NCBI GenBank assembly: GCA_958438515.1
Contig: CAUBRZ010000002.1
Span: 1-64,000, forward strand
Length of the DNA: 64,000 nucleotides
Direction: 5' to 3'
DNA from: an uncultured Clostridium sp.
Lineage (GTDB): Bacteria; Bacillota; Clostridia; TANB77; CAG-508
Position 1 is the stretch's first letter. Each line of letters begins with the position of its first letter. The notes under the pieces were generated by a model. It was not told the DNA's origin. It saw nothing but the letters and a program-made list of their open reading frames with translations, and made no database searches. This document shows positions 1-10,033 of this stretch, one piece after another. A program made the translations under genes and the position numbers.

Positions 1-1284
1 ATATATACTACATATTTTATTTAATTCTTCTTCTGCATATAAATATCCTATTGCATTATTTAATCTCAAGGATTTATTATCAGTTGTGCTTATTGGTTCT
101 TCACTTATTAATACTATTTCATTATTTTCTTTACTTAATACTCTCCATTTGATATTATCATTTGATGTAAATGTTTGTGGTGTAGCATATCCAGTTCCTC
201 CTGTTGTTCCTGTTCCTTTTTTTGATGTATATGAATGTGTTGTTCCTGCTTTATAATTTACATAATCTCCCACATTTACTTGTGAACTTAAATTTCCTGT
301 TACTTTAATTGCTTCTGATATTGTTTCGTTTTTGTTCCCTGCATTATCTGTTGTTAACACATGTAAATAATACGTTCCTATTGTTGTAAATTCACGTGAT
401 AATATTTGATCATTATTACTAAATGTTCCTTTATAACTACTCTCGTCTGTTCCTATATATTCACTTGTTGTATTATATTCCCATTTACATTTTGATATAT
501 TTATTCCACTTTGTGCATTTTTGCTATCTGCTTGCTCATCTGTATGTGTTACTGTTACTTGTACTGATTGCCCTATACCTAAACTTGTTGTACTAAGTTT
601 TATTGTTGCATTTTTAGGTGCTAATTTATCTATATTAGCTACATTTATTGTTGTTGCTCCTCCAAATTCTAATAATTCATTTTGAAGTCTTACAAATAAA
701 CTTCCATTATCTTTAAAAGTTATTGGTTCTGTATATGTTTTCCAATTTGTTTTTCCATCTAATGAATATTGTATTGTGTATTTTGATAATTCTTTGTTAT
801 TTACCTTTACAGTTACTTTTACTTCTCCATTTGTCCAGTCATCTGGGTCACATATTCCTTCTATATCACTCTGTTTTAAATCTGGTGGTGTTGTTTCTCC
901 TGTTTTTCCTATAAATTCCACTGCTTCTTGTGTTATTTCATATACATACCCTTCTTTTTGGGTTGTAACTATTATTGTTTCATTATTTATTCTTTTTGGT
1001 TCTTTAAATCTATTGTCTTTTTTTATCTCTTTTTCATACCTATCCATGTATTCTCTAGTATCAAAATTTTCTGTTTTTTGTTCTATTTGTAATTCTTGTC
1101 CTATTAACTCCAGTTCTTCTTTATATTCTGCCTTTTTACTTTCTTCTTTTGCTATATTTGCTTTATTTAATAATCCATTTTCTCCTGTTAGGGTTGCTAC
1201 ACTTATGACTGCTAAGATAAATAATACTATTATAGTTATTATCAATGCTATTAATGTTATACCTTTATTTTTTTGTAATTTCAT
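1..1284 (-). CDS. Pseudopilin-like surface protein with Ig-like domains (C-terminus beyond the window)
   Basis: An open frame of 428 codons runs from an ATG at 1284 off the left edge. The N-terminus has a short basic leader and then GITLIALIIT followed by a long hydrophobic stretch (about residues 8-30), the class III signal and methylation segment of type IV prepilins. The usual Glu at +5 is replaced by Ala. After a charged coil (about 35-80) come beta-rich segments resembling Ig/Big-type repeats, then a segment ending with LRLNNAIGYLYAEEELNK. An AAGGTGG ribosome site precedes the start. The pilin-type leader suggests export and cleavage by a prepilin peptidase; its role is unknown. Confidence is high that it is a gene and moderate on function. 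Confidence 0.8.
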   Translation of the reverse strand, partial: MKLQKNKGITLIALIITIIVLFILAVISVATLTGENGLLNKANIAKEESKKAEYKEELELIGQELQIEQKTENFDTREYMDRYEKEIKKDNRFKEPKRINNETIIVTTQKEGYVYEITQEAVEFIGKTGETTPPDLKQSDIEGICDPDDWTNGEVKVTVKVNNKELSKYTIQYSLDGKTNWKTYTEPITFKDNGSLFVRLQNELLEFGGATTINVANIDKLAPKNATIKLSTTSLGIGQSVQVTVTHTDEQADSKNAQSGINISKCKWEYNTTSEYIGTDESSYKGTFSNNDQILSREFTTIGTYYLHVLTTDNAGNKNETISEAIKVTGNLSSQVNVGDYVNYKAGTTHSYTSKKGTGTTGGTGYATPQTFTSNDNIKWRVLSKENNEIVLISEEPISTTDNKSLRLNNAIGYLYAEEELNKICSIY

Positions 1285-1600
1285 CTTCTTCTTCCACCTT
1301 CTTTTGTAGTTAAATTGCAGGATAACCTGTAATTTTAATATACAATATTTTACTTGAAATTACAATAAAATTTACTTATGTTTCATAATTGTAAAATAAA
1401 AGAAATATTTTGGTAACAATCGCAGTTTGTTCCTGCAAGTTTATTGTATTTTTTATTATATAATATAACAAATAATTTATTTGAGGTAATATATAGAAAA
1501 TTAATAAAAATTTCACAACCACAAATCTGTTTCAAATTAGATTTATTATGAAGCATAATTAGAGGTATAAAATTATATTAATTTTATACCTCTAATATTT
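1285..1600. other. Intergenic stretch between uvrA and the pseudopilin gene
   Basis: I see no open frame with a ribosome site here. It holds the inverted repeat at 1560-1592 just past the uvrA stop, and presumably the promoter of the pseudopilin gene, although no clear -35/-10 pair stands out. It is very AT-rich with several short A/T runs. Confidence 0.5.
1560..1592 (-). terminator. Long inverted repeat after uvrA
   Basis: A 15-bp perfect inverted repeat (AGAGGTATAAAATTA / TAATTTTATACCTCT) with a 3-nt loop lies 8 nt beyond the uvrA stop. There is no strong U-run after it on the minus strand, so it may act as a weak or bidirectional terminator or as an mRNA 3'-end stabiliser. Confidence 0.6.
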
Positions 1601-4442
1601 TTAATCTTCTAAATATTTTTTCAAAAATCTACCTGTATAACTTTTTTCATTTTTACAAATCTGTTCAGGTGTTCCGGCAAGCTACAATTTCTCCTCCTGC
1701 ATCTCCACCTTCTGGACCTAAATCTATAATGTTATCACAAGTTTTTATTAAATCTAAATTATGTTCTATTACAATAATCGTATTCCCCGTATCTACTAAT
1801 CTTTGTAATATATCTACTAATTTGTGTACATCTGCTATATGAAGTCCTGTTGTTGGTTCATCTAATATATAAAGTGTTTTTCCTGTAGCTCGTTTAGATA
1901 ATTCTGTAGCAAGTTTAACTCTTTGTGCTTCTCCTCCTGATAATGTTGTAGATGGTTGTCCGAAGTTTTATATAACCGAAGACCTACATCATATAATGTT
2001 TGTATTTTTTGTTTTATTTTTGGTATTTTATCAAAAAATACTAAAGCTTCTTCTACTGTCATATCTAATACATCTGCTATCGTTTTTCCTTTATACTTAA
2101 CTTCTAAAGTCTCACGATTATACCTTTTTCCTTTGCAAACTTCACATGGTACATAAATATCTGGTAAAAAATGCATTTCTATTTTATGAACACCATCTCC
2201 GTTACAACTTTCACATCTTCCGTCCTGCTACATTAAAACTAAACCTTCCTTTTTGATATCCTCTCATTTTTGCTTCTTCTGTTGCTGCAAATATATCACG
2301 TATTAAATCAAATACACCTGTATATGTTGCTGGATTTGAACGTGGTGTTCTTCCTATTGGTGATTGATCAATATTGATTATTTTATCAATATTTTGTAAT
2401 CCTTTTACTCCTTTGCATTTACCTGGCTTTTCATTTGAACCATTTAATTCTTTTGCTACTGTTTTATATAAAACCTCATTTACTAGTGTTGACTTTCCGA
2501 GAACCTGATACTCCTGTTACACAATTAAATACACCTAATGGAAACTGTACACTTATATTTTTCAAATTGTTTTGTGTTGCTCCTTGTACCTCTATCACTT
2601 TTGTTTTTAGATGTTTTCTTCTTGTCTTTGGAACTTCTATTTTTTTTCTTTTACTTAAGTATTGTCCTGTAATAGATTCTTTTACTTGTTTTATTTCCTC
2701 TGCAGTACCGTTGAGCCATAACTTTTCCACCATGTGTTCCAGCACCTGGTCCTATATCTATAATTTGATCAGCAGCATACATAGTATCTTCGTCATGTTC
2801 CACAACTAAAAGAGTATTTCCTAAATCTCTTAATTTTTTTAATGTCGCTAATAATTTATCATTATCTCTTTGGTGCAAACCTATACTTGGTTCATCTAAT
2901 ATATATAATACTCCTGTTAGACCAGATCCTATTTGAGTCGCCAAACGTATTCTTTGTGCTTCTCCCCCTGATAAAGTTCCTGCACCTCTAGATAATGTTA
3001 AATATTCTAGTCCTACATCTATCAAAAATTGTAATCTTTGATTTATTTCTTTTAATATAAGTTCTGAAATCATTTTTTGTGTTTTACTTAATTCTAGATT
3101 GTCTAGATATTCTTTTATTTGTTTTATTGACATTTCTGTTAATTCATTTATATTTTTGTTTCCGACTTTAATTGCTAATATTTCTGGTTTTAATCTTGCA
3201 CCATTACATGCTGGACAATGAGAATTTGTCATATACATTTCATAAAAATCTCTCATTCCCTGTGATTTTGTTTCACTATGACGCCTATCTAGTGTTGGTA
3301 TCACTCCTTCAAAGGGTGCTTTAAATTTTCTTGTTCCTGCATATGATTTATATTCAAAATCTATTTCTTCTTCTCCTGTACCATATAATATTTTTTCCAT
3401 GAACCAACGAGGTAAATCTTTTATCTTTTTATTTTTAATTTCTACATCATAATGTTTAGCAATACTTTCAAAATACATTTTTGCCATTGTATCACCTTTT
3501 TTCATCGTGCTTGCACCAAAAGCTTTTACTCCATCATATAAAGTTTTGCTTTTGTCTGGTATTATTAAATCTTCATCCATTTTCATTAAATATCCTATTC
3601 CTGTACAGCTTGGACATGCTCCAAATGGATTATTAAAAGAAAACATTCTAGGTGTAAGTTCTGGAAAACTGAACCCACAATCTGGACAAGCATAATTACA
3701 ACTATATAAAATCGGTTTATTACCAACTACATCTATTAAAACTAAATTTTCTGCATGTTTTAATGCTACTTCTACTGATTCTGTCAAACGACTTATTATA
3801 TCTTTCTTTATAACTAATCTATCCACTACTAATTCTATTTCATGTTTCTTTTTTCTATCAATTTGAATATCATCTTGACCTAGTTCGTAAACTTCACCAT
3901 CAATTCTCACTCTTACAAATCCTTCTTTTTGATATCCTTCTAATTGTTTTGTATATTCTCCCTTACGTCCTCTTACAACTGGTGATAATACTTGTATTTT
4001 TGTCCCTTCTGGTAATGCCATTATATTATCTATTATTTGATCTATAGTTTGTTTTTCTATTTTTTTACCACAATTTGGGCAATATGGAACACCAATACGT
4101 GCATATAATAAACGTATGTAATCATATATTTCTGTAACTGTTCCTACTGTTGAACGAGGATTTTTTGATGTTGTTTTTTGATCAATTGATATTGCTGGTG
4201 ATAAACCGATCTATTCTTTCTACATCAGGTTTTTCCATTAATCCTAAAAATTGTCTTGCATATGAAGACAAACTTTCCACATATCTTCTTTGTCCTTCTG
4301 CATACAAGGTATCAAAAGCTAAAGAAGATTTACCAGAGCCTGAAAGTCCTGTTATTACTACTAATTTATCTCTTGGGATTTCTAAATCTATATTTTTTAA
4401 GTTATGTTCTTTTGCACCTTTTATTATTATTTTATCATTCAT
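1601..4442 (-). CDS. uvrA: Excinuclease ABC subunit A, with seven CGG +1 recoding sites
   Basis: UvrA is the damage-sensing ATPase of nucleotide excision repair. The frame runs 944 aa, the normal length, only if one C is skipped at each in-frame CGG: 4206-4208, 2708-2710, 2497-2499, 2220-2222, 1976-1978, 1960-1962 and 1674-1676. Visible in order are the first Walker A (GLSGSGKSS), a CxxC zinc module (CPDCGF...CPSC), the signature LSGGEAQRIRLA with ILDEPSIGLH, the second Walker A (GVSGSGKST after recoding), the second zinc module (CESC...CEVC) and a second LSGGEAQR...LDEPTTGLH. The start at 4442 has a GGGGGC ribosome site. Without recoding it would look like eight fragments. It is monocistronic, with its own promoter. 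Confidence 0.95.
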
Positions 4443-4478
4443 TTTTTGCCCCCTATTTTTAATAAAAAGCATAATAAA

Positions 4479-4521
4479 AGCAGTTTTATTTTTAAGCTTT
4501 TCTTTAAAAATTTTTACTGCT
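4479..4521 (-). terminator. Probable fhs terminator overlapping the uvrA transcription start
   Basis: Arms AGCAGT / ACTGCT with further A/T pairing inside form a hairpin, followed on the minus strand by TTTTATT. It lies downstream of fhs and just downstream of the uvrA -10 box, so it could stop fhs transcripts or form the very 5' end of the uvrA leader. Confidence 0.5.
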
Positions 4522-4524
4522 TCT

Positions 4525-4553
4525 ATTATACTATATGTTATTTGTAAAAACAA
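4525..4553 (-). promoter_or_regulatory. Sigma-A-type promoter of uvrA
   Basis: TTGTTT (4548-4553 on the complement) and a perfect TATAAT (4525-4530) are separated by 17 nt, about 85 nt upstream of the uvrA start. I saw no obvious LexA/DinR box, but did not examine this exhaustively. Confidence 0.7.
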
Positions 4554-4572
4554 GAGTTTGGTATATTGTTTC

Positions 4573-6236
4573 TTAAAAAATTCCTACAATTTCTCCGTTT
4601 TTATCTATATCTATACTTTCTGCTGCTGGTACTTTTGGAAGTCCAGGCATTGTCATAATTTTTCCTGCAAGTACTACAATAAATCCTGCTCCTGATTTTA
4701 ATTCTACATTTCTAACATGAATATTATAATCATTTTTACATTCTAAATTTTTGGCATCATCAGAAAAAGAATATTGTGTTTTTGCTATACATACAGGTAA
4801 ATTTTCATATCCTAATTTTTTTATTCTTTCTATTTGTTGTCTTGCTTCTGTAGAATATTCGACATCTTTTGCTCCATAAATTTTGGTTGATACTTTTAGG
4901 ATTTTTTCTTCAATAGAATCTTTCTCTTCATACATGTATCTAAATTCTTCTGGTTTTTCTACTAATTCAACTAATTTAGTAGCAATATCTGTTGCACCTT
5001 CTCCACCTTTTGCCCATCCTTCTACTAAGCTTACTTCTACTCCTTTTTGAGCTAGTTTTTCCTTTATAAAATCTATTTCTCTTTGTGTGTCATAATTATA
5101 TTTATTTAATGCTACAATCACATTTAATCCAAATTTATTTTTTAAATTATCAATATGGCGATATAAATTATCAATTCCTTTTTCTATACCTTTAATATTT
5201 TCTTCTTGTATTTTATCTTTTTCTATACCCCCATGATATTTAATCGCTTTTATTGTTGCAACTAATACAACTGCATCTGGTTTTAACATGGCTTTTCTAC
5301 ATTTTATATCTAAAAACTTTTCTGCTCCTAAATCTGCACCAAATCCTGCCTCTGTTATTGTATAATCTGCTAATTTTAGTGCCATCTTAGTTGCTATTAT
5401 ACTATTACATCCATGAGCTATGTTAGCAAATGGCCCTCCGATGTACAATAGCTGGTGTATGTTCTAAGGTTTGTACTAAATTTGGCTTTATAGCATCCTT
5501 TAATAAAACTGTCATTGCTCCTTGTGCATTTAGTTGTTTACAATATATTGGTTCATTTTTCTTATTATATCCGAACAAGAATGTTTCCAAGCTTTTCTTT
5601 TAAATCTTCTAAATTTTTTGCTAAACATACAATAGCCATAATTTCAGATGCTACTGTTATGTCAAATTTATCATGTCTTGGAACTATTTTGGTTTCTCCA
5701 GACAAACCTGTTTCTACTTCTCTTAGTTGTCTGTCATTTAAGTCCATACATCTTTTCCATACAACTTTATCAAATTCCAATTCATTTCCAAAATATATAT
5801 GGTTATCTATTAAACTTGCAAGTAAATTATTAGCTGCTGTCATAGCATGTATATCACCTGTGAAATGTAAATTTATATCTTCCATTGGTGCAATCTGTAC
5901 TTTTCCTCCTCCTGTTGCTCCTCCTTTTATTCCAAAAACAGGACCTAAAGATGGTTCTCTTAAAGCTAATATTGATTTTTTCCCAATTTTTCTTAATCCA
6001 TCTGCAATAGCAATTGACATAGTAGTTTTTCCTTCTCCTAATGGAGTTGGACTAATTGCTGTTACTAAAATTAATTTTCCATCTTTTTTATCTTTTCTTT
6101 TTTCATAAACTTCATTTGATATTTTCGCTTTATATTTTCCATATAATTCTAAATCTTCCTTTTCTATTTCCACTTTTTCTGCTATTTTTTCAATATCTTC
6201 TAATTTTGTATTTCTTGCAATTTCTATATCTGTCAT
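4573..6236 (-). CDS. fhs: Formate-tetrahydrofolate ligase, with two CGG recoding sites
   Basis: It makes 10-formyl-THF from formate, THF and ATP, the entry to one-carbon metabolism. The corrected product is 553 aa, the usual length. The ATP-binding motif TPLGEGKTT lies near residue 65, and IHAMTAANNLLASLIDNH and PFANIAHGCNS are family hallmarks. The frame requires skipping C at CGG 5571-5573 (NILV-G-YNKKNEPIYCKQLNAQG) and at 5438-5440 (ALVH-G-GPFANIAHG). The start at 6236 has an AAGGAGGAG ribosome site. It is the last gene of the asp23-to-fhs run. Both affected glycines lie in well-conserved stretches. Confidence 0.95.
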
Positions 6237-6292
6237 AACTGTCTCCTCCTTATTTTAAAATAACCGTGCTGTTTTTTATTTATAACTTACAT

Positions 6293-6735
6293 CTATGATA
6301 ATAATCCTACTATTAGTCCTATTAATGCTCCTACAAATACTTGTACTGGTGTATGTCCCAATACCTCTACTAGTTTTTCTGATACTTCTAAACCAGTTAA
6401 TCCGAGGGGTTTCAATTAATTTATTTAAAAGTGCTGCTTGTTTTCCTGCTGCTCTTCTTACTCCGACATGCATCATACATAACAATAAATGCTACAATTA
6501 CTGCTAATGCGAAAATTGGTGAATCAACTCCTTGGTATTTTCCAATTAATGTTGCTAAACCTGACACGACAGCCGAATGAGAACTTGGCATACCTCCTGC
6601 TCCCATAATCCTTTTAAAGTTAAATTTTTTAGTTGTTACCAAGTCATACACTAATTTAAATAATTGTATGCCAAACCATAGAAAAAATGGTATATATATA
6701 TATTTGTTTTGTATAAATCCCTCAAAATTGTTCAT
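6293..6735 (-). CDS. DUF212 / divergent PAP2-family membrane protein (YuiD-like), with two CGG recoding sites
   Basis: The corrected product is 146 aa, close to the family's roughly 150. It has several hydrophobic segments, the conserved GAGGMPSSHSA motif near residues 46-56, and the C-terminal HTPVQVFVGALIG region. The frame needs C skipped at CGG 6463-6465 (MYDAC-G-VRRAAG) and 6402-6404 (IETP-G-LTGLEVSE). Skipping both brings the stop to 6293 rather than 6276. The family relates to acid-phosphatase/vanadium-dependent haloperoxidases, but its substrate is unknown. It lies between xseB and fhs in the same direction. Confidence 0.9.
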
Positions 6736-6763
6736 TTTCTCTTTTTCTCCCTTTTATTTTTTA

Positions 6764-6982
6764 TTATTCTGCCTCAAAGTCTTCTTCTTTTATCTGTGAA
6801 TCTTTTTCAACTAACATTGTTATTTTCTTTTCAGCAGTATCTAATATTTTGCTACATTCCTTTGATATTTTTATTCCTTCTTCGAATTTTTCTACTGAAG
6901 TATCTAAACTTAATTCTCCTGTTTCTAACTCTTTCACAATTTTTTCCAAATCTTCTATTTGTTCTTCAAAACTTTTATTCAT
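6764..6982 (-). CDS. xseB: Exodeoxyribonuclease VII small subunit
   Basis: This 72-aa acidic helical protein starts MNKSFEEQIEDLEKIVKELE and has the ELSLDTSVEKFEEGIKI segment typical of XseB. It partners the large subunit XseA, encoded immediately upstream, to form the ssDNA exonuclease. Adjacency, order and size all fit. There are no recoding sites in this short gene. Confidence 0.93.
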   Translation of the reverse strand: MNKSFEEQIEDLEKIVKELETGELSLDTSVEKFEEGIKISKECSKILDTAEKKITMLVEKDSQIKEEDFEAE

Positions 6983-7004
6983 TTTTATTCTCCTTTGCCT
7001 TTAT

Positions 7005-8199
7005 TTATTGTACCTTTGCTTGTTTTCTTCCATCTAAAAATCTAATATCTATTATATCTCCTTGCTTTAACATTTCTTTGCTTTTTACCACTTTCCCATC
7101 TTTTTGTGTTATAGAATATCCTCTGGCTAAAGTTTTTAAAGGACTTAACGTATCTAGTTTTGCGACTAATTCTATATATTTTGTTTTTTCTTTTTCTTGT
7201 TTTAGTTTTATTAAATTTTCCAATTGTTTTATGTTTTTATCTAATTTTAGATAATTATCATTAACTTTTTTTAACGGATCTTTAAAAACTGAACTTGACA
7301 TACACTTTTCATATCTCATTTTCATAAGCTCTATTTTCTTTATTAAAGACATTCTCAATCTATCTTGATAACTATCTATTTTTCTTCTTACTTCATATAC
7401 ATCTGGAACTGCTAACTCTGCTGCAGCAGATGGAGTTGGTGCCCTTAAATCTGCTACAAAATCTGCTATTGTAAAATCTGTTTCGTGCCCTACAGCAGAT
7501 ATTATTGGAATTTCTGAATTATATATGCTATTTGCAACAACTTCTTCATTAAATGGCCATAAATCTTCTAAAGAACCTCCACCACGTGCTAAAATTAAAA
7601 CATCTGCCAATTTGTTTCTATTCATAAATTCAATTCCCTTAGCTATTTCTTCTGCTGCGCCCTCTCCTTGTACTGGTACTGGCAAAAGTCTTATATATAC
7701 ATTTGGATTTCTTCTTGTAGATACATTTATAATATCCCTTATAACCGAACCTGTTTTAGATGTTAAAACCCCTACTACTTTTGGCATAAGAGGTATTGGT
7801 ATTTTATGTTCTTCTTTAAATAATCCATCCTCTTCTAGTCTTTGTTTCATTTCTTGATATTTTGCATATAAATCTCCGTATACCATCTTCTTCCATAGCT
7901 CTTACATAAACTTGATATACTCCATCTCTTTCAAAAACAGAAACACTACCTAAAATCATAACTTTCATACCATCTTTTGGCATGAAAGTTAATTTTTGTG
8001 CATTAGATTTAAAACAGATGCATTTAACTAAAGAATTTTCATCCTTTAATGTAAAATACATATGCCCTGTATAATGATTTTTAAAATTTGATATTTCTCC
8101 TTTTAGTAATATATTATTTAAATATTCATCATTTGCTATTTTATCTTTTATATAACTATTTAAATCAGAAACTGTAATTGCTAAATTTGCATATTTCAT
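7005..8199 (-). CDS. xseA: Exodeoxyribonuclease VII large subunit, with one CGG recoding site
   Basis: The corrected product is 397 aa, normal for the family. The N-terminal OB-fold covers residues 1-100 (LKGEISNFKNHYTGHMYFTLKD). The nuclease domain has GVLTSKTGSVIRDI, ILARGGGSLEDLWPFNEE and SAVGHETDFTIADFVADLRAPTPSAAAE. The C-terminus is coiled-coil and ends DGKQAKVQ-like. C must be skipped at CGG 7876-7878 (EEDGI-G-DLYAKYQEMK), close to the domain boundary, so unshifted product would contain only the OB-fold. It is co-directional with nusB upstream and xseB downstream. Confidence 0.95.
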
Positions 8200-8214
8200 A
8201 TATTTTCTTCCTTT

Positions 8215-8616
8215 TTATTGTTTTATAATACTTGCTAAAATTCCATTTACAAAGTTTTTCGAAGTATCTTCACCATACCTTTTCGCAAGTTCTACTGCCT
8301 CATTAATTACTACTTTATAAGGAATATCTTTATATTTTATTTCATATATTGCAAGTTTTAATATCGCTAAGTCTATTTTTGATATTCTATCTATTTTCCA
8401 ATCTGATTTTAAATTATTTTCAATTTTTTCTAAAATATCTTTTTCATTTTTCTTTATTCCCAAGACAGCATCTTGAATATACTCTATAGCTTTTTTATCT
8501 GTTATTTCATTTGTTTCTATATATAAATCTATCTTTTCTTGTAATTCTTCTTCTTTTTGAATTTCTAAACTATAAATAAGTTTAAAGGCTTGCTCTCTTA
8601 TTTCTGATCTATTCAT
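8215..8616 (-). CDS. nusB: Transcription antitermination factor NusB
   Basis: This 133-aa all-helical protein starts MNRSEIREQAFKLIYSLEIQ and ends with the NusB signature VVINEAVELAKRYG and FVNGILASI. NusB binds boxA RNA with S10 in rRNA antitermination. It is encoded 15 nt upstream of xseA, as in many Firmicutes. Confidence 0.95.
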   Translation of the reverse strand: MNRSEIREQAFKLIYSLEIQKEEELQEKIDLYIETNEITDKKAIEYIQDAVLGIKKNEKDILEKIENNLKSDWKIDRISKIDLAILKLAIYEIKYKDIPYKVVINEAVELAKRYGEDTSKNFVNGILASIIKQ

Positions 8617-8644
8617 ATTTCTTTCCCTTCTAGTATTTTTGCTT

Positions 8645-8848
8645 TTACATTTTATCTATAAAGCTTTTTAGTTTGGATTTTACATAGTCTTTGTTTTGTT
8701 GTACATAATTTCCTATGAAAGCTCCTAAAAATAATATAACAACTGCTAATATTAAATCATGTAATCTAGTAACTAGAATTAATATTGCAACTATTAATCC
8801 AATAATTGCTCCTTTAAATTGCTCCCAAAATTCTTTTATTCCGTTCAT
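8645..8848 (-). CDS. DUF2273 small membrane protein
   Basis: This 67-aa protein has two predicted membrane segments (about residues 14-28 and 30-50) and a basic C-terminus. Size, composition and position after amaP match the DUF2273 family, which accompanies Asp23/AmaP in Firmicutes. A role in envelope stress or membrane anchoring is inferred from context only. Confidence 0.8.
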   Translation of the reverse strand: MNGIKEFWEQFKGAIIGLIVAILILVTRLHDLILAVVILFLGAFIGNYVQQNKDYVKSKLKSFIDKM

Positions 8849-8889
8849 TTTGTATCACATTCCTTTCTTACTTAATTGACTAAAATGTT

Positions 8890-9444
8890 TTATTCTTCTT
8901 CTTTTGGAGAGACCCTTTTTACAGTAATATTTACTTCTTTTACCTCTAAATCTGTTGCTGTTTTTACTTTTTCTTTTATCTTAGTTTGAAGATTTGAAGA
9001 CAAATCTTTTATTATAGCATCTGAACTAACAGTTAAATTAACAAATACTTTTACATTGTTTTCTCTATCTAATTCTACTCTAGTAGCAACTTCTTCTGCA
9101 CTTTGAAAATTTAAAGCTACAGAATTTACTAAATTTTCAATTGTTTCTTTTGATATCATAAGTTTTCCACTTTCGTTTTCTAGTAAAACACCTTGTCTTA
9201 CCTTATCTTTATCCTTAGAACTTGAGTCAAAAAAGATACATTTAATAGAAAGTAATATAAATAAAACACTAAGTCCTAGTAATACCTTACCTGATGTATC
9301 TCCTACTATTAATTTATGAATAATATCTCCAACTAGTGATATATCTAACCATCCAAATATTAATAAACATAATATGATAGATAATATTAACATTATATTA
9401 GAATATATAATTAGCGTAATTTTTTCTATAATTTTCATTTCCAT
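8890..9444 (-). CDS. amaP: AmaP-type membrane anchor of Asp23
   Basis: This 184-aa protein has two N-terminal membrane helices (about 8-28 and 53-70) followed by a soluble domain with VNSVALNFQSAEEVATRVEL and VKVFVNLTVSSDA. This is the AmaP arrangement, in which an Asp23-like domain recruits Asp23 to the membrane. It lies between asp23 and DUF2273. Symbol assigned from architecture plus neighbours. Confidence 0.85.
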   Translation of the reverse strand: MEMKIIEKITLIIYSNIMLILSIILCLLIFGWLDISLVGDIIHKLIVGDTSGKVLLGLSVLFILLSIKCIFFDSSSKDKDKVRQGVLLENESGKLMISKETIENLVNSVALNFQSAEEVATRVELDRENNVKVFVNLTVSSDAIIKDLSSNLQTKIKEKVKTATDLEVKEVNITVKRVSPKEEE

Positions 9445-9467
9445 TATTCTCCTTTTCTTCCTTTATT

Positions 9468-9908
9468 TTATTCTTCTTCTTTTTCTTCTTTATTGTCTAT
9501 ATCGTCCATTTCTTCTTTTGAAATATCTGTATTTACACCTTGTATATGAACATTTACTTCTTCTACCTTTAGTCCAGTCATATTTTCAACTGCTTTTTTT
9601 ACTCTATTTTGAATTTCAAAAGCTACATCTGGTATTCTAGTTCCATATTCCACTATAATATTTACATCTATTTTAGCTGTCCCCTCATTGACTTCTACTT
9701 TTATTCCTTTTGCTAAATTTTTCTTTCCACTAAATACTTCTGATATTCCTCCTGCAAATCCTCCTGCCATTCCAGCTACTCCTGCAACTTCTGATACAGA
9801 TACACCTGCAATTACTGCTACTACATCATCTGATATTTTTATTTCATCATTTGTTGTATCTATTTGATTATCTACTATTTCTTCATTTTCTTCTTTTTGT
9901 TTACTCAT
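9468..9908 (-). CDS. Asp23/Gls24 family envelope stress protein
   Basis: This 146-aa protein has the Asp23 core (ISDDVVAVIAGVSVSEVAGVAG near residue 25; VNEGTAKIDVNIIVEYG; VKKAVENMTGLKVEEVNVHI) and acidic tails at both ends. Asp23 proteins coat the inner face of the membrane through AmaP, encoded next. It heads the transcription unit behind a strong promoter-like sequence. Confidence 0.92.
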   Translation of the reverse strand: MSKQKEENEEIVDNQIDTTNDEIKISDDVVAVIAGVSVSEVAGVAGMAGGFAGGISEVFSGKKNLAKGIKVEVNEGTAKIDVNIIVEYGTRIPDVAFEIQNRVKKAVENMTGLKVEEVNVHIQGVNTDISKEEMDDIDNKEEKEEE

Positions 9909-9941
9909 TTTACATTCCTCCTTTTGATACCTTTTTACAAT

Positions 9942-9979
9942 AAAAAAGATATACTTGTAATTTATATTCCAAGTATATC
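9942..9979 (-). terminator. Hairpin with U-run after the 10034 gene, overlapping the asp23 promoter
   Basis: Arms GATATACTTG / CAAGTATATC (9948-9957 and 9970-9979) with a 12-nt loop are followed on the minus strand by six T. It is a good intrinsic terminator for the envelope cluster upstream. One arm contains the -10 box of the asp23 promoter. Confidence 0.75.
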
Positions 9980-10000
9980 AATTTTTTACTCTTTTTACAA
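9972..10000 (-). promoter_or_regulatory. Promoter of the asp23-amaP-nusB-xseAB-fhs run
   Basis: TTGTAA (9995-10000 on the complement), a 17-nt spacer and TATACT (9972-9977) preceded by TG make an extended -10. The -10 box sits inside a terminator-like inverted repeat. Confidence 0.7.
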
Positions 10001-10033
10001 CTATTTTAATTAATTTTTTTAATAAACTTACTT

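Noticed and set aside
776..1309. Plus-strand open frame of 177 codons
   Set aside because: It is the antisense shadow of the pseudopilin gene on the minus strand, without a ribosome site and with low-complexity composition.
4150..4695. Plus-strand open frame of 181 codons spanning the fhs-uvrA junction
   Set aside because: It lies antisense to the uvrA start, its promoter and the fhs end, has no recognisable motif and is typical of shadow frames in AT-rich DNA.
6276..6485. C-terminal end of the DUF212 gene at 6276
   Set aside because: That stop belongs to the frame after only one shift; skipping both CGG sites brings the stop to 6293 and restores the family C-terminus.
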